DNA from: Plakobranchus ocellatus
Lineage: Eukaryota; Mollusca; Gastropoda; Plakobranchidae
Direction of reading: 5' to 3'
DNA: 22,194 bases
Assembly (NCBI GenBank): GCA_019648995.1
Contig: BLXT01005898.1
Span: 581,631 to 603,824 of the forward strand
In this document: piece by piece, positions 1 to 9,748 of the stretch
Layout: every line of letters begins with the position of its first letter
Position numbering within the stretch: position 1 is the stretch's first letter
Notes under the pieces: generated by a model
Databases searched by the model: none
What the model saw: only the letters and a program-made list of their open reading frames with translations
What the model was told of the DNA's origin: nothing
Made by a program: the position numbers and the translations under genes

Positions 1-73
1 CCTCCCTAGATATCAGACATTTCTCTTGCTCTATGTTTGCATTTTGCTCCACACAGAACATGTGGCTGTCCAT
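1..73 (-). CDS. Candidate first coding exon, partial at window edge
   Basis: Unrecognised. On the minus strand an ATG at 73-71 has a favourable context (A at -3, G at +4) and opens a frame to the window edge, beginning MDSHMFCVEQNANIEQ. The frame is also open upstream to a stop near 148, so it could instead be an internal exon; a weak CCAG acceptor lies near 112. The peptide is hydrophilic with two cysteines and no low-complexity bias, unlike the surrounding AT-rich DNA. The stretch from 1 to 120 is visibly richer in G+C than what follows. There is no domain to name, and chance is possible because only 24 codons are visible. Confidence 0.28.
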   Translation of the reverse strand, partial: MDSHMFCVEQNANIEQEKCLISRE

Positions 74-580
74 TGTGTCACCGGCGCCTCGTATCGATGT
101 ATAGAATGAAAACTGGTGAAGTAATTTATTTGGTTTAAAGAAACTTTACAAGAGGAAAGACCGTTTCCATTTGGAATCGTCGTATATTTCTGATTTCGAA
201 ATGGTTCGATCTAAATAAAGTGAGTCAATTATTATGTCTCTTGCATTATATGTTACCTATAAATTTATTCCATAAGAAATTGCATAAGAAACATCAATTT
301 TGAAGAAATTTGTTTGTAAAAGATTTAACCAATATGAATGCACAACTGTATATATCTATCTAAATATCTAAACATATGGGATTGTAGGCTTTACAAACAT
401 CATAGTGCCAATTTTTAACAATGAATACAATTTGTCAAATATTACACCGGTAGAGATAAAAATTCCTAAAGTTCAAATAAAATAATGCAGCATGTGATGA
501 ATTATTCGCATTAGCCGGTGTTGATTGATTGAAAAAAAAGGAAAAAAAAGTATTTCAAATACTTCTGTGATAAACACCCA

Positions 581-611
581 ACCTAAGTCATTTCAGAAAA
601 GTGACTTAGGT
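581..611. repeat. Perfect 10-bp inverted repeat with 11-bp loop
   Basis: ACCTAAGTCA at 581-590 is the exact reverse complement of TGACTTAGGT at 602-611. The arms contain TGACTTA, which resembles half of a bZIP-type site. It could also be a stray hairpin. No gene lies close enough to assign a role. Confidence 0.6.
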
Positions 612-1187
612 CAAAAAGTTTAATTAAAATTCAAATTATTGCAACTGGCATTACCCAATAACAACCAAGTTGAAAATATTTTTTTGTGCTTTGCGAATCT
701 GCAATAAAAATGCTTAACAGGCAAAAAAAATATAAGTCAAAAGTAGATGACACTTTTTGGTTGGAGATAAGAGCCAGTGATAGAAAGAAATAACTATACC
801 GTGTTTTCTGCAAAATTATCCTTGGGGAGTAAAAACAGGTGCAGATTTTAGTAAGACAGAAAAGAAAAAAAAAGAAGTTGGGTAGCACCCCTGTTACCAA
901 CTCGTTTTCATGTTTATTAGAAACATACTTTCAATAATCTAACAATTTATGAAAACACTTTTTTTACTTTCCAAAACTGACATTCAAATTGTTAAATTTA
1001 AGATTACATAAAGAACAAAATAAGATACGACTATATTTCCAAAATAATTATTGACAATACTTTTTTTGTTGACAGCTGATATCTTGCTCAGACATAATTG
1101 CATTTACTTACAATATTCACAGAAGAAATACAAATGAATGGCCACATTAGTGCGCACACACATAGGCCTATACACATCTCTTCAAAT

Positions 1188-1207
1188 GCGCGCGCGCGCA
1201 CACACAC
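1188..1207. repeat. Alternating purine-pyrimidine microsatellite (GC)n(CA)n
   Basis: A TG(CG)n run passes directly into (CA)n, with a further short CA run at 1151-1161. Alternating purine-pyrimidine runs of this kind can adopt Z-DNA. It is a simple repeat; the 63-residue open frame around it has no coding character. Confidence 0.8.
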
Positions 1208-1992
1208 CAGGTTAACTTGTTCAAATATGTGTCATGACAATGACAATAATTTGAATAAAGTTGTGCATAAAGTTGCACATTTTAGCTAAACAAATTTTAT
1301 ACAAGAATTTTTTTTTTTAGAAATTTGCGAGTGGGTGTCGTGTGTCTTTCAAGCTAATATTTATTTTCTTATACATGTTTTATAGTTAAGAGGGTTAAAA
1401 AGTTATTTGCCTCAATGTAGCAAAGAAGATATAACATAGTGGCATCAATTAAAAAGAGCGTCTACCACAGAGAGGATAATCATTATTTTAGATTTAAAGC
1501 ACTTATGCAATCACCGTTTTAGTAATCATGGTGTTGATATTTATTTCATTTTTTATTAAAACTGGCCGTCTTCCTAGCGCATTCACAAAGAAGGTAAATT
1601 TATATTGCCATCACAGTGGCACTACCGGTACATGTGATAAATAAAAACAGCAGTGTTGCTCGCAAAGATGACAGAAAACGGACGTATGATACTTTAAGTG
1701 GATAAAATTTTCCTCAAAATTTTGTTTGTGACCAAAGTGTGTTTGGGTACTCTATTTTACTAAACCTTTATTTCTCTTCAGTATCTGTATCTCTTTATCT
1801 CTAAATCAATAATGTTCATGTGCTATGATGCCCAACATGTTGGTCGCCATACACAGATGTGATCATGTTAATCTTTGTCACATTAAGCATAAGATAAATA
1901 CGTGAGATCAAGAGTCTGTCGTGCCTAATATGTGTGATGATAGGTTACATTATCTAAAGTCAACGAAAGATGATTTTAATGCGATTGGTTGA

Positions 1993-2083
1993 GTTAGATT
2001 TAGATCTATTTTCAACCAGTGATAATTTTTATGCCTACTGATGTGTTAGATTTAGGTCTTGAATCAACCAATGATGGTTATTT
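1993..2083. repeat. Diverged direct repeat, unit about 40 bp
   Basis: GTTAGATTTAGATCT followed by TTCAACCAGTGATAATTTTT (from 1993) recurs as GTTAGATTTAGGTCT followed by AATCAACCAATGATGGTTAT (from 2045). The spacing is about 52 bp. A third, weaker echo (TTTAGGCTC) starts near 2096. This looks like a decayed tandem duplication. Confidence 0.5.
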
Positions 2084-2980
2084 TTTTCTTGATGATTTAG
2101 GCTCATATTTAATTGATCATGCTTTTCAAGCGTTTTTAACGAGAAATGGTTAGGCGTAGGCCAAGATTCAACCCTTGCCTTTTCATGAATAAATTTGGAT
2201 ATAGGCCGATGTAAGTGATGGTGCTTATGACTTTTTGTGTGTAAGACAATAATTTAGAGTAAGGAGTAAATTTTTATGATGTCCATTTTCCTAAAGAGCG
2301 CTAAGAACTTCCACAGGGATTAGGTATCAGGTATCATATATCGGTGGGAAGAAAACTGAAAGCTCAACAATCCATTCAAAATCGAAATATCTGCCTAGGT
2401 GATTGATACTGAGACGTTTGCGAATGTTTTTTTTTCTTTTTTAATTTCATCTCATACTGATATAAAAGTGGTGATCGTGAAATGCATGAGGCAAAATAAT
2501 CATAACTGGCACTATTAACAATAAATAAAGTAATCATGTGAGTAAGACAACCTAATATTTTGCGCAGCCGTGATATAAATCTCTTCCAGGTCCTCAACAC
2601 AATGCATTGATCAGAACAATTTATGGTTAAAAAACAAAAAGGCCTCTAACAGAAACACCAGAATAATATTACAGTCAATAGAAGGTCAGCAAATATCACA
2701 ATTTTGAACTTCAAACATGTTTACATTGATTATTGAAAATAATAATAATAAATGAAATTGTAGGAAGTATGTCTACTGCAAAAAAAAAGATGAACCTATT
2801 AGCAAAAGTCTTCAAATGTTTTTCAATTGATATCTGCAGGTTGAAAATCCCCCCTTGTATTACTATTTGCCTAAAATTTACAATTTCTAATTTAGTTCAT
2901 GTATAAAGACCCATTAGCAGAAAAAGCGTACGCCTCCATTGTCGATTCTCGGAGAGTCTAGATGCCACACGGTAACCAAC

Positions 2981-3105
2981 TCAAACAAACTGGAAGAAAT
3001 GACGGACAAGTCCTTCCGCACTTTGGGGGAGGGGGAATACCTCCATGTCTTTCAAGAGAGAAACGTCCACCTTTCCTCCATCCAGCTCAAAGGGTGAATC
3101 CATCA
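2981..3105 (-). CDS. Candidate exon, hydrophilic 41-residue peptide
   Basis: Unrecognised. On the minus strand TTTTCTTTTTTCCAAAG, a strong pyrimidine tract ending in AAG, precedes a frame reading (V)MDSPFELDGGKVDVSLLK and ending HFFQFV-stop at 2981. The peptide is acidic at the start and unlike the poly-Lys/Phe peptides of the flanking DNA. A GAG|GTATTC donor-like site inside it could end the exon early. The start resembles the peptide at 10033 (VIESPIDLEG), although the assumed splice phase differs by one base. If this is a real exon it belongs to a minus-strand gene; a chance frame remains possible. Confidence 0.28.
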
Positions 3106-3570
3106 CTTTGGAAAAAAGAAAATATATTTTTTAAACTCATTTTAAATTTAAAGGCATTGGATCTTTAAGAACGAATAATATAAATCTCATTGTTTTCCTA
3201 TTTTTTTTTTATTTCTTTGGTCTAAATAAATACTTTATCAACTTAATTTTACAGTAGTATAAACATACACTATTTTTTTTTTTTAACGTATTTACCCAGC
3301 CTTATTTGGATCACAGGATAGAAAAGAAAACCAGGATAATGAAAACTTTAATCTTGTACAATGTTTAATGAATGATATTTTTTAAAACGTTAAGAAACCT
3401 ACCAAGACGGAGAACGATTTGTTCTTATTTTGGAAAAAAAATGAGCTCCAGAAAATTCCTAACTTTATCTATGAAAAACATACGGCACAGAGTTTTATTT
3501 ACTCATTTTTTTGTTTAATTTGGAGAGATTTAGTGGCGTTACATAAATCAAATAATTGTTAACTCAATGA

Positions 3571-3626
3571 AGACACATTGGACACCCGTGTCCGATGACA
3601 TCACAGGCTAAAAAGACACATCGGAC
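3571..3626. repeat. Palindrome with repeated half-sites
   Basis: AGACACATTGGACA (3571-3584) recurs as AGACACATCGGACA (3613-3626). The first copy is part of a near-perfect 20-bp palindrome, ATTGGACACCCGTGTCCGAT (3577-3596), with one mismatched pair and a CC centre. The pattern resembles a dimeric protein-binding site with an extra half-site, or a small hairpin. No nearby gene start is evident. Confidence 0.55.
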
Positions 3627-4369
3627 ATATTTTTTTTTTGTTATGGCTATAAGCGAAAACTGGAGACTGCTTCTAAACTTTACTGTTGTTTTACAGTTTT
3701 ATGCTCCTTTTGACCGTAAATAATGCATTATAAGCCAGTTTCGTTTATTTTTATATAAGGCTTAAGCAGTGGCACAAATTTCAAACCTAGATCTAGAGTG
3801 AAGTCCCGTCAGAAGTTTTCCCAGGATTGCGAGACCTTCAAAGCTTGAAATTTTATTGTCAGTACTCATAGAATATTATAAAATTGATTTGATTTGTTAT
3901 GAGAACCATATCTTCCATTTTTTGTGTATGAAAATGTTGTTTTTTGTTTTTTTTTTTTGCTCTATACTTTTTCTCTTGGAAATTATGTCTGTGAAAAAAA
4001 AATTACTTTTCGTTATGTAATGAAAAAAATTCATGTAAAATTCAAAATCTTTATGTCGAAAAATCCTATTATATGTTTCTAAGGATCTAAAATTGAGTTT
4101 GAAAATGCAAAAAACGAAACTTAAATACCTTCAAAAACAAAATCAGGCCAATTTTTTTTAAAATAGGGCAAAACCATGCGTCTTCTGGGATCAGCTGACA
4201 CTTAAAGCCTGCGTTTCCATTGAGTTAAGTATGTTTAGCAAGCATTAATCACAAATAAAAAAACAATTTAAAAATAGATATCATCTGAATAATTAAAATG
4301 ACAAGAAATCTTTGTCTTTGTACGTATTTAAAATCATTGCCATCGAGTCTGTTAGAATTGAAGGGCTCG
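3627..4369. other. AT-rich stretch, no gene seen
   Basis: Long T and A tracts (for example 3930-4035) and no open stretch with coding character. An AATAAA-like word on the minus strand near 4255 is compositionally expected. Confidence 0.55.
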
Positions 4370-4440
4370 CTATTTGTCTGGAAGTTTGTCTCCATCCTCA
4401 GAGATCTTGACAGAGAATGCTGCCATTGAGATTCCATGAC
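4370..4440 (-). CDS. Candidate short exon after a good splice acceptor
   Basis: Unrecognised and ambiguous. On the minus strand TTGTTATTCTGCTCAG is followed at 4440 by two overlapping plausible frames. One reads HGISMAAFSVKISEDGDK and stops at 4370. The other reads VMESQWQHSLSRSLRMET and stays open to 4249 before drifting into Ile/Phe-rich translation. Only one can be coding, and neither has a recognisable domain. The local rise in G+C (4370-4440) and the consensus acceptor are the only support. Treat as a hypothesis. Confidence 0.2.
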
Positions 4441-5281
4441 CTGAGCAGAATAACAATACATATGCAAGGTAATGAAAAAAAAACATAATGCACGTCCAAA
4501 GAATAAAAAAAATTCCTTCATGCGATTCCTTTGCGAAGAAATAAATGGATTTAGAAATCATTCTCTTAACAGTCTATATCAAGTGTTATTTAAAAACTAT
4601 AAAAATAGAAATGACCAGTAATAGTGTCAGTTTTATGATCGTGTTCTTATATCACAAAATACAGTTAATTCTAGTAACATTGTTGAAATTATTAAGATAT
4701 CTTGGTAATATTAAAGAGTCTGGTAGATAGTGACAAAATCATTGGTTTTATGTTTGAAATCAAAAGCTCACCTAGGTCCTCAAAGCTATTACTGTCACGT
4801 GGTGCGCTGTTGACATTAGGTTGGGAAGGAGAAAGGAATAGAAACAAGAAATATTAGTATAGACAGAAATTATTCTATACGAAATAAAAATGTATGGTGA
4901 ATAAAGCAATAAATTGCACGCGAAACTATAATTTTTTCTCAGAGAGATCTTCAACTAGACCAATAGTAAATAAAAAAAAACCGACCAAACAAAAAAAATT
5001 ACAAAAAAGAAATTATCACAATTCAAAAGGTACAAAAAAAGCCCGCACTTATAATATGCAATTACATGTGTTAAAGATGCGTTTAATTCTTCAGGAATTA
5101 ATTATACTCCGACACTGTTATTCCTAGCCTGTCTGTTGGAAAGGATATTGCAAGCCGAATCCTGAACTGGCAAAGGCTGTTACCATAGATGTTTGCACCA
5201 GACCTGTAAAACCAGAGTATGCAGACCTAAATCTTTTCGACTAATCAAACATTATCTAAAGTGCCAAAAATATATAGGCAT
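4441..5281. other. AT-rich stretch 3' of LINE copy 1, no gene seen
   Basis: Contains poly-A tracts (4970-5040) and no convincing exon on either strand. Sequence at 5120-5215 is slightly G+C-richer but I recognise nothing in it. It flanks the 3' tail of the minus-strand LINE. Confidence 0.5.
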
Positions 5282-5293
5282 TCATCATCATCA

Positions 5294-5515
5294 TCAGGTA
5301 CCTTGTCTGGAACAGACATTGGCGATCATATTCCTCCACTCAAACCTCTTCTCAGTAAACCTTATAAAGTTGCTATTGATACCCTCGCCTATTGCCAATG
5401 ACTTAAGACTTTCAATAACAGTTATTCTCTGTCTACCTCTACTGCGTTTGCCTTCAATCTTTCTAGTGATTGTTAAGTGTTCTAAACCCTTGTGTCGGCA
5501 AATATGGCCTAAAAC
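5294..5515 (-). pseudogene. RTE reverse transcriptase C-terminal domain, intact stretch
   Basis: About 70 codons remain open on the minus strand. They include LGHICRHKGLEHL, KIEGKRSRGRQR and EWRNMIANVCSRQGT followed by a stop at 5294-5296. This motif series (GH.cR...LEHL..TGKIEGKR.RGRQR ... EWR..IANVC) is the usual C-terminal tail of RTE-like reverse transcriptases. It matches copy 2 at 19530-19732 with about 85% nucleotide identity over the 78 bases I aligned by eye. The plus-strand open frame over 5193-5543 is the antisense of this domain. Confidence 0.9.
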
Positions 5516-5959
5516 TGCAGTTCCCTCTGTCTTATGGTTTTAATTAGTGATCGCTCAAGATAAGCTTCTTTCAGTACCAATTTGATTTTTTTTGTGTCCA
5601 TGATATCCTCATGATTCTTCTGATAAACCAAATCTCTACTGCTTATAGTTTTTTCTCTATTTCTTTGTCTATTGTCCAACAGTCACTGCCATACAAAAGA
5701 ACTGACATACATATGCTTCTATTTGCCAGTATTGGTTTCTTTTTTTTTTTTGGAATATCTTTGGCCATGGCTATTTTTTTTTTTTACTTATTTTACTTGT
5801 GCATCTACCATCTGATGTTATCAGGTAGCCTAGATATTTCAATTTTGTTTGATTTTTTTGCCTTTGCTAACGAGATTGAACTTGGAGTTAGAGGATTTCT
5901 TTGAGATGACCATACATTCCGTTTTCTTTACATTCAAAGACAGGCCCATTATTTCGCTC

Positions 5960-6530
5960 TCTAAAATTACAGTATCTAGAAGTTTTTTTTAGTTATTCGC
6001 CAGATTCTGCCATTAAAACTGTATCATCTGCATAAAAGAGATTATAAAGTTTCTCTCCGTTTATTGTTAATCCTGAAATACCATCAAGATTCCTTAAGAT
6101 TATTTCACTATATAGGTTAAAAGGATCAGGAGACATTACACATCTCTGCTTCACACCTCTTTTGATGGATTTGAAATCACTATGTTCTCCTTCAATTCTT
6201 ACAGATGCAGTCTGATCTCAGTATAAATTTCTAATTACTCTCAGATTTTTCCCATCGATGTCTAATTTTTGGAGCATATCTTACCTCGTTAAAAGCTTTA
6301 GAAATAATCAATGAAAAAGAGGTGGAGATCTTTTTGCATTTCTATATACCTTTCCATAAGCATTGACAAAGTGAAAAGTGCATTTCTAGTCTCTCTATGA
6401 GGCATAAAGCTAAACTGTTTTGGAGATATTTCTGGTCTCAGACTTGCGCATTCTATGCATCAAAACGCATAACAGGATTTTTGTAAAATGGCCAATTAAA
6501 CTGATTGTTCTGTGAAGTTCACATTCTGAT
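5960..6530 (-). pseudogene. RTE reverse transcriptase catalytic region, broken
   Basis: On the minus strand, translation across several frameshifts gives ELHRTISLIGH (near 6520), MPHRETRNALFTLSMLMER, a degraded FIDYSKAF block, SVRIEGEHSDFKSIKRGV, NLYSEIILRNL and the catalytic FYADDTVLMA. YADD is encoded at 6034-6023. These correspond to reverse transcriptase fingers and palm motifs in the expected order. Stops interrupt the frame after FIDY and elsewhere, so it cannot give a full enzyme. Confidence 0.92.
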
Positions 6531-6640
6531 GTTTCTGTTTAGGTTGGCTTCTAGTTGTTTTTTTTTTATTTGCGCCTTTCCTCCATTAAATCGAATATTT
6601 CTTTGCTTATTAAGTTATCACCTAAGCATGAATTAAGGCA

Positions 6641-7725
6641 AACTTGACAACAGTTACTACCGATGCAGTCTTCTTGGCGCGACTCCCCACCTTTCAACAC
6701 AACATGATATCTTAGTCTCTAAAGGCAGCCTGTTCACTTTGACAGCAAACGGCTGAGAGGGTTCAGCTATCTCCAAAAAGGCATAACACAATAGCCATTA
6801 TCTTTTCGAAGTGTTTATTGGCATCGAAAAATTTGATGCATTTTGCTTTTTTTTTTTTTTGAAAAGTACATTGTAAACATTGGTCTTGCGTGGTGTAACT
6901 CTCGCACTTTCATTTCCACTCAAAACAACACAACCGCCAAGTACCATTCCCCAGGGAATAGTGATGAAGGTGGTGACCACGTTTGAAAGCTATGAAGATT
7001 TTTAAAAGCCTTGAAAGAGTTTGAGGAATTATCATATTATGCCTACGTTCTTTAAAAAAACTTCAGCAAATAAAAGATAAAAGTGTCACAATACTTTCCC
7101 TTCGCGAGGCAACATTTCACGTGTAGCCACTTCGGTTCTGTGAGATAAAGAAAAGAAAGACTGGGGAGGAGACCCATGATGTGCAGACAACAAAGTCGAA
7201 TGTTAAGTACCCACTACCCTACTTAGACTGCATGTATCTAAAGATAGAATTAGATCTAGAACCTATATGGATCTAAAAATATTGAAATTCATATCTAGAT
7301 CTAGTGTGGACGTTGGACACACCCTGTGTGAATAGCTGGTATCATTAGGGACCGTTCACAATTCATGTCAAACTAAATTTGGCAAAAATTGACCCTCCCC
7401 CTTATGTCAACTGTTGTCGACCTTTGTCTCTCCTATCTTTGTAATAATCTTGATAACATGCAGAGGCATCCATCGCCATTTTCTTTATTTTAGTTTGTGA
7501 AAACAACAGTAACATCAGGGTTGCCAGGTAGCTTGTGACAGCGAGGGTTTCTTTTGTCGCGTTTGCATACTACTTTCAGGAACCATATACAGTGCTTTTC
7601 TAAGTTTTCTTTGATTTATAAATTATAGTGGCATGGTTGACATCAACTTTGTAACTTTTGACAGACCTCCCCCCCAAATCTTGTGAACTGTCCCTTATTT
7701 TGCTGTCCCCAGTTCGAAGGCAAAG
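6641..7725. other. Non-coding stretch upstream of LINE copy 1
   Basis: No firm gene. A minus-strand open stretch at 6980-6798 begins VVTTFITIPWGMVLGGCVVL, a hydrophobic segment followed by basic residues, with a weak donor near 6870. I do not find it strong enough to call. AGATCTAGA-type words cluster at 7247-7304. A C-rich CCTCCCCCCCAAAT-type tract lies near 7665-7680. Confidence 0.45.
7247..7304. repeat. Cluster of TAGATCTAGA-type palindromic words
   Basis: TTAGATCTAGAACC, ATGGATCTAAA and ATATCTAGATCTAGTG occur within 60 bases. CCTAGATCTAGAG recurs at 3786-3798. Such overlapping AGATCT/CTAGA words look like decayed pieces of a simple palindromic repeat. I infer that they are scattered genome-wide in this organism. 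Confidence 0.4.
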
Positions 7726-8020
7726 TTAACTTTGTTCAGTGCTTTTACGATTCGCATTGAAAAAAAAAAGGCAATCCATATCGTTTTTTACGATGCCAGA
7801 AGCATCTCTCTTTAAACGAGATATGTATAAAAGGAACGAAAATATCCGACCTTTATTTTGAATCTCCTCCAATTTCCACATACATATATCAGTACCTCTC
7901 TGTTGCAATACTGCCCACCTTTCGGAGATTTCTTGGCCGCAGTTGTGTGAACTGATCTTTTCAGGATTTTCGACCAGATAAAGTTGACATAATTCACGGA
8001 TGATGGGAACAATAAGTATC
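7726..8020 (-). CDS. Candidate exon with Trp/Glu-rich helical peptide
   Basis: Unrecognised. On the minus strand an open frame of 101 codons runs from 8028 to a stop at 7726. GGGTCAG at about 8026-8021 could act as the acceptor. The first half reads like real protein: PIIRELCQLYLVENPEK, then CGQEISERWAVLQQRGTD and MWKLEEIQNK. It has mixed acidic and aromatic residues and predicted helix character. After a weak AAAG|GTCGGA donor at 7850 it turns into Phe/Lys-rich sequence typical of intron. A second frame in the same interval (VNYVNFIWSKILKRSVHTTA) ends at a better AGAG|GTACTG donor, so the frame is not certain. Confidence 0.3.
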
Positions 8021-8269
8021 CTGACCCATCATGATGAAGAACACTGGCTACATCTGACCGAGTTGAAAAAAAAGAAACAAATAAAAACGTTATCTTCGAT
8101 TGGATAATGCTCAAAATGTCACAATTTTTTTCTTTTTATTTTTTTCGGTTTAGCGACTGATCGGTCAGTGTAAAAAAACTATAAATATAAATTTTATAAA
8201 GAGGGTCATTTAATTTTATTGATAAAAAATTTTTTAATTTTTTTTCAAAATCGATGTCTAAAAAAGGTC

Positions 8270-8275
8270 TTTATT
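8270..8275 (-). promoter_or_regulatory. Candidate poly-A signal AATAAA
   Basis: AATAAA on the minus strand lies about 160 bases after the stop codon of the candidate terminal exon at 8591-8433, and another AATAAA-type word follows near 8219-8214. The spacing suits a short 3' UTR. In AT-rich DNA this hexamer is common, so it supports but does not prove a transcript end. Confidence 0.3.
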
Positions 8276-8432
8276 TACAAACATTTACATGCTGATTCAA
8301 TATTTTCTGTTGAGTAGGTTTTGTTGTCTTCAAAATTTCGAACTTATCTGAAGTTGAATCTGGTGTAAGGCTATTCGCCTTGATAGATTTTTTGGTTTTG
8401 TGAAATGGAGACTTTTCCGCGACTGAGGTTTT

Positions 8433-8591
8433 TCATGGGCATTTGAAAAAAACCGGAGCTTGAACAGCTTTTTTCTTCTGTCGTTGCAAGGCAGAATAGT
8501 TTTTTTGCAACTTCAGCACAATAACTCTGGGTCTACTCTTTTTAATAATTGGTGCGCACCCAACTGCTGGAATAGAAGATTTCGCGATAGC
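8433..8591 (-). CDS. Candidate terminal exon, strongly basic peptide
   Basis: Unrecognised. On the minus strand the frame is open from 8591 to a stop at 8433. It reads AIAKSSIPAVGCAPIIKKSR, then PRVIVLKLQKNYSALQRQKK and APVFFKCP. Two acceptors in the same phase are available: GGGGTTTTTCTGAG (exon from 8590) and AAATCTTCTATTCCAG (exon from 8566). Both require one base from the preceding exon. The peptide is lysine/arginine-rich with no low-complexity drift, and a poly-A signal follows at 8275. It could be the last exon of a gene that includes 9505-9167. The overlapping plus-strand frame (8460-8720) looks less protein-like. Confidence 0.38.
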   Translation of the reverse strand, partial: AIAKSSIPAVGCAPIIKKSRPRVIVLKLQKNYSALQRQKKKAVQAPVFFKCP

Positions 8592-9166
8592 TCAGAAAAA
8601 CCCCAAGGTATTTTTAAAGTGCAGACAAACATTTACAAAACCTTTTTAAATCTAATTCCAGTCGAATTCTACCTATTTTCAACACAACTGGACCAAATGC
8701 ACTTAAATGATCAACAATAAACTTTTAAATACTTTCAAAAATCTGAAACGTTATTTAAATATATCTTTTAAGATAAGCACGCCATGTTGCCCAAACAAAT
8801 TTGAACCGCCCTAGATCTCTAGCTTGTCCGCCCTTCTTTTAGGTTTGACTGAGCGGGCTATAGATAGATTTGAAGGCTCCAATGGAAAAACTAGATAAGT
8901 CACAAAAATGAGAAGTGGAGAAATCAAGCATACAAAGTTTGCAAGTTTTGGTTCTTTCATTTTCTAGCGATTTTAAAAGAGTTAATTGTGGTGGACTTAA
9001 CTGTTTTATGCATATGTTTGATGCTGGAAACAAAACTTCTATATACAAAGAATATGGCTAAGGAGATAACTTAATTTTTGCAAAAATGTGACTTATCTGG
9101 TTTTTCCACTGGAGTCTTCATTTGGTTTCTCCAATCTATCGAGGCGATTACCTTGTGAATTTTTTG

Positions 9167-9505
9167 CTATCTTAACGGCACAGTCGCAAATGGGGCAAGA
9201 ACATCGCTTGCGCAGGGGCTTATGTGAAGATGTCGATTCGAAAATGTCATTGGAACACAAAAAGGCTTTTGACCGTTTTCAAGTAGCCCAATGATTTTTC
9301 TCTTTGATAGACAGGATCTTATTCGACTGGCAACCTTCTTCTGAAGGCTTCGCCGCTGCCTCACAGTTGTTTTCAGAATCCGTATATTTAGTTTCAACTC
9401 TTCTGTCATTTGACACACTTTTGAAGCTTTGGAACCGCCAAAAGGTGGCGGATGAGTACCACAAAGTTCTCTTCCGCGACATTTCTCAACAGGGCCTTTG
9501 GATGC
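9167..9505 (-). CDS. Candidate exon, Cys-containing then basic coiled-coil-like
   Basis: Unrecognised. A textbook acceptor, TTATTTTCTTTTAG (minus), precedes an open frame of 112 codons. It begins ASKGPVEKCRGRELCGTHPP, then FGGSKASKVCQMTEELKLNI, LKTTVRQRRSLQKKVASR and KRKIIGLLENG, and stops at 9167. The middle is basic with heptad-like leucine spacing, reminiscent of the short coiled coil that follows the THAP domain in many animal THAP proteins, but no THAP zinc finger is visible here. That is only a resemblance. Weak donors (GTG|GTACTC, ACG|GTCAAA) in the right phase could join it to 8590 or 8566. The overlapping plus-strand frames are less convincing. Confidence 0.38.
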   Translation of the reverse strand, partial: ASKGPVEKCRGRELCGTHPPPFGGSKASKVCQMTEELKLNIRILKTTVRQRRSLQKKVASRIRSCLSKRKIIGLLENGQKPFCVPMTFSNRHLHISPCASDVLAPFATVPLR

Positions 9506-9748
9506 CTAAAAGAAAATAAGATATAACATTTAAAGGTAATGAGGCGGTTGCATTATTTTATGTTGCTCAGCCAAAGCATAGCTATGAAAAAAAGGAGATG
9601 CAGAAAAATACCATTGGTTTTCTTTTCGAAATAATAGGGTATATTTTTTCGTGTCCTAAAAGAATTATGTTATGGTTATTTACAAACAATTTTTAAAATA
9701 TCTTTTTCAGAAAAGATGGGTTTTTTTTCACCGTTTTCAAAAAAAATT

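Larger units (their letters stand above)
74..2980. other. AT-rich non-coding stretch with small repeats
   Basis: Nearly 3 kb with no credible gene. Open stretches here are short and translate to Phe/Leu/Ser/Lys-rich peptides typical of AT-rich DNA. It holds a 10-bp inverted repeat (581-611), an alternating GC/CA microsatellite (1188-1207) and a diverged 40-bp direct repeat (1993-2083). Many A or T runs of 8-10 bases occur. Confidence 0.6.
5282..6640 (-). mobile_element. RTE-clade LINE, copy 1: 5'-truncated, internally deleted
   Basis: On the minus strand this is the 3' part of an RTE-type non-LTR retrotransposon. Reading from the 5' side, a linker block resembling SKEIFDLMEERRK lies near 6560-6610. 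A jump follows to SECELHRTISLIGH near 6490-6530, where most of the linker seen in copy 2 is missing. Reverse transcriptase blocks QFSFMPHRETRNALFTL and FYADDTVLMA come next, then the C-terminal domain ending IANVCSRQGT-stop at 5294. The tail is (TGA)5 at 5282-5296, fitting the short simple-repeat 3' ends typical of RTE elements. Frameshifts and stops in the RT domain show it is dead. The 5' boundary is approximate. Confidence 0.92.

Noticed and set aside
631..900. 89-codon minus-strand frame with Phe/Tyr/Cys-rich translation
   Set aside because: Composition is what AT-rich random DNA gives; no splice sites, conserved motif or start context.
5281..5296. CATCATCATCATCA as an ordinary microsatellite
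   Set aside because: It starts exactly at the LINE stop codon on the minus strand, so it is the element's tail.
5193..5904. Plus-strand frames of 116 and 97 codons
   Set aside because: They are antisense to the RTE reverse transcriptase of LINE copy 1.
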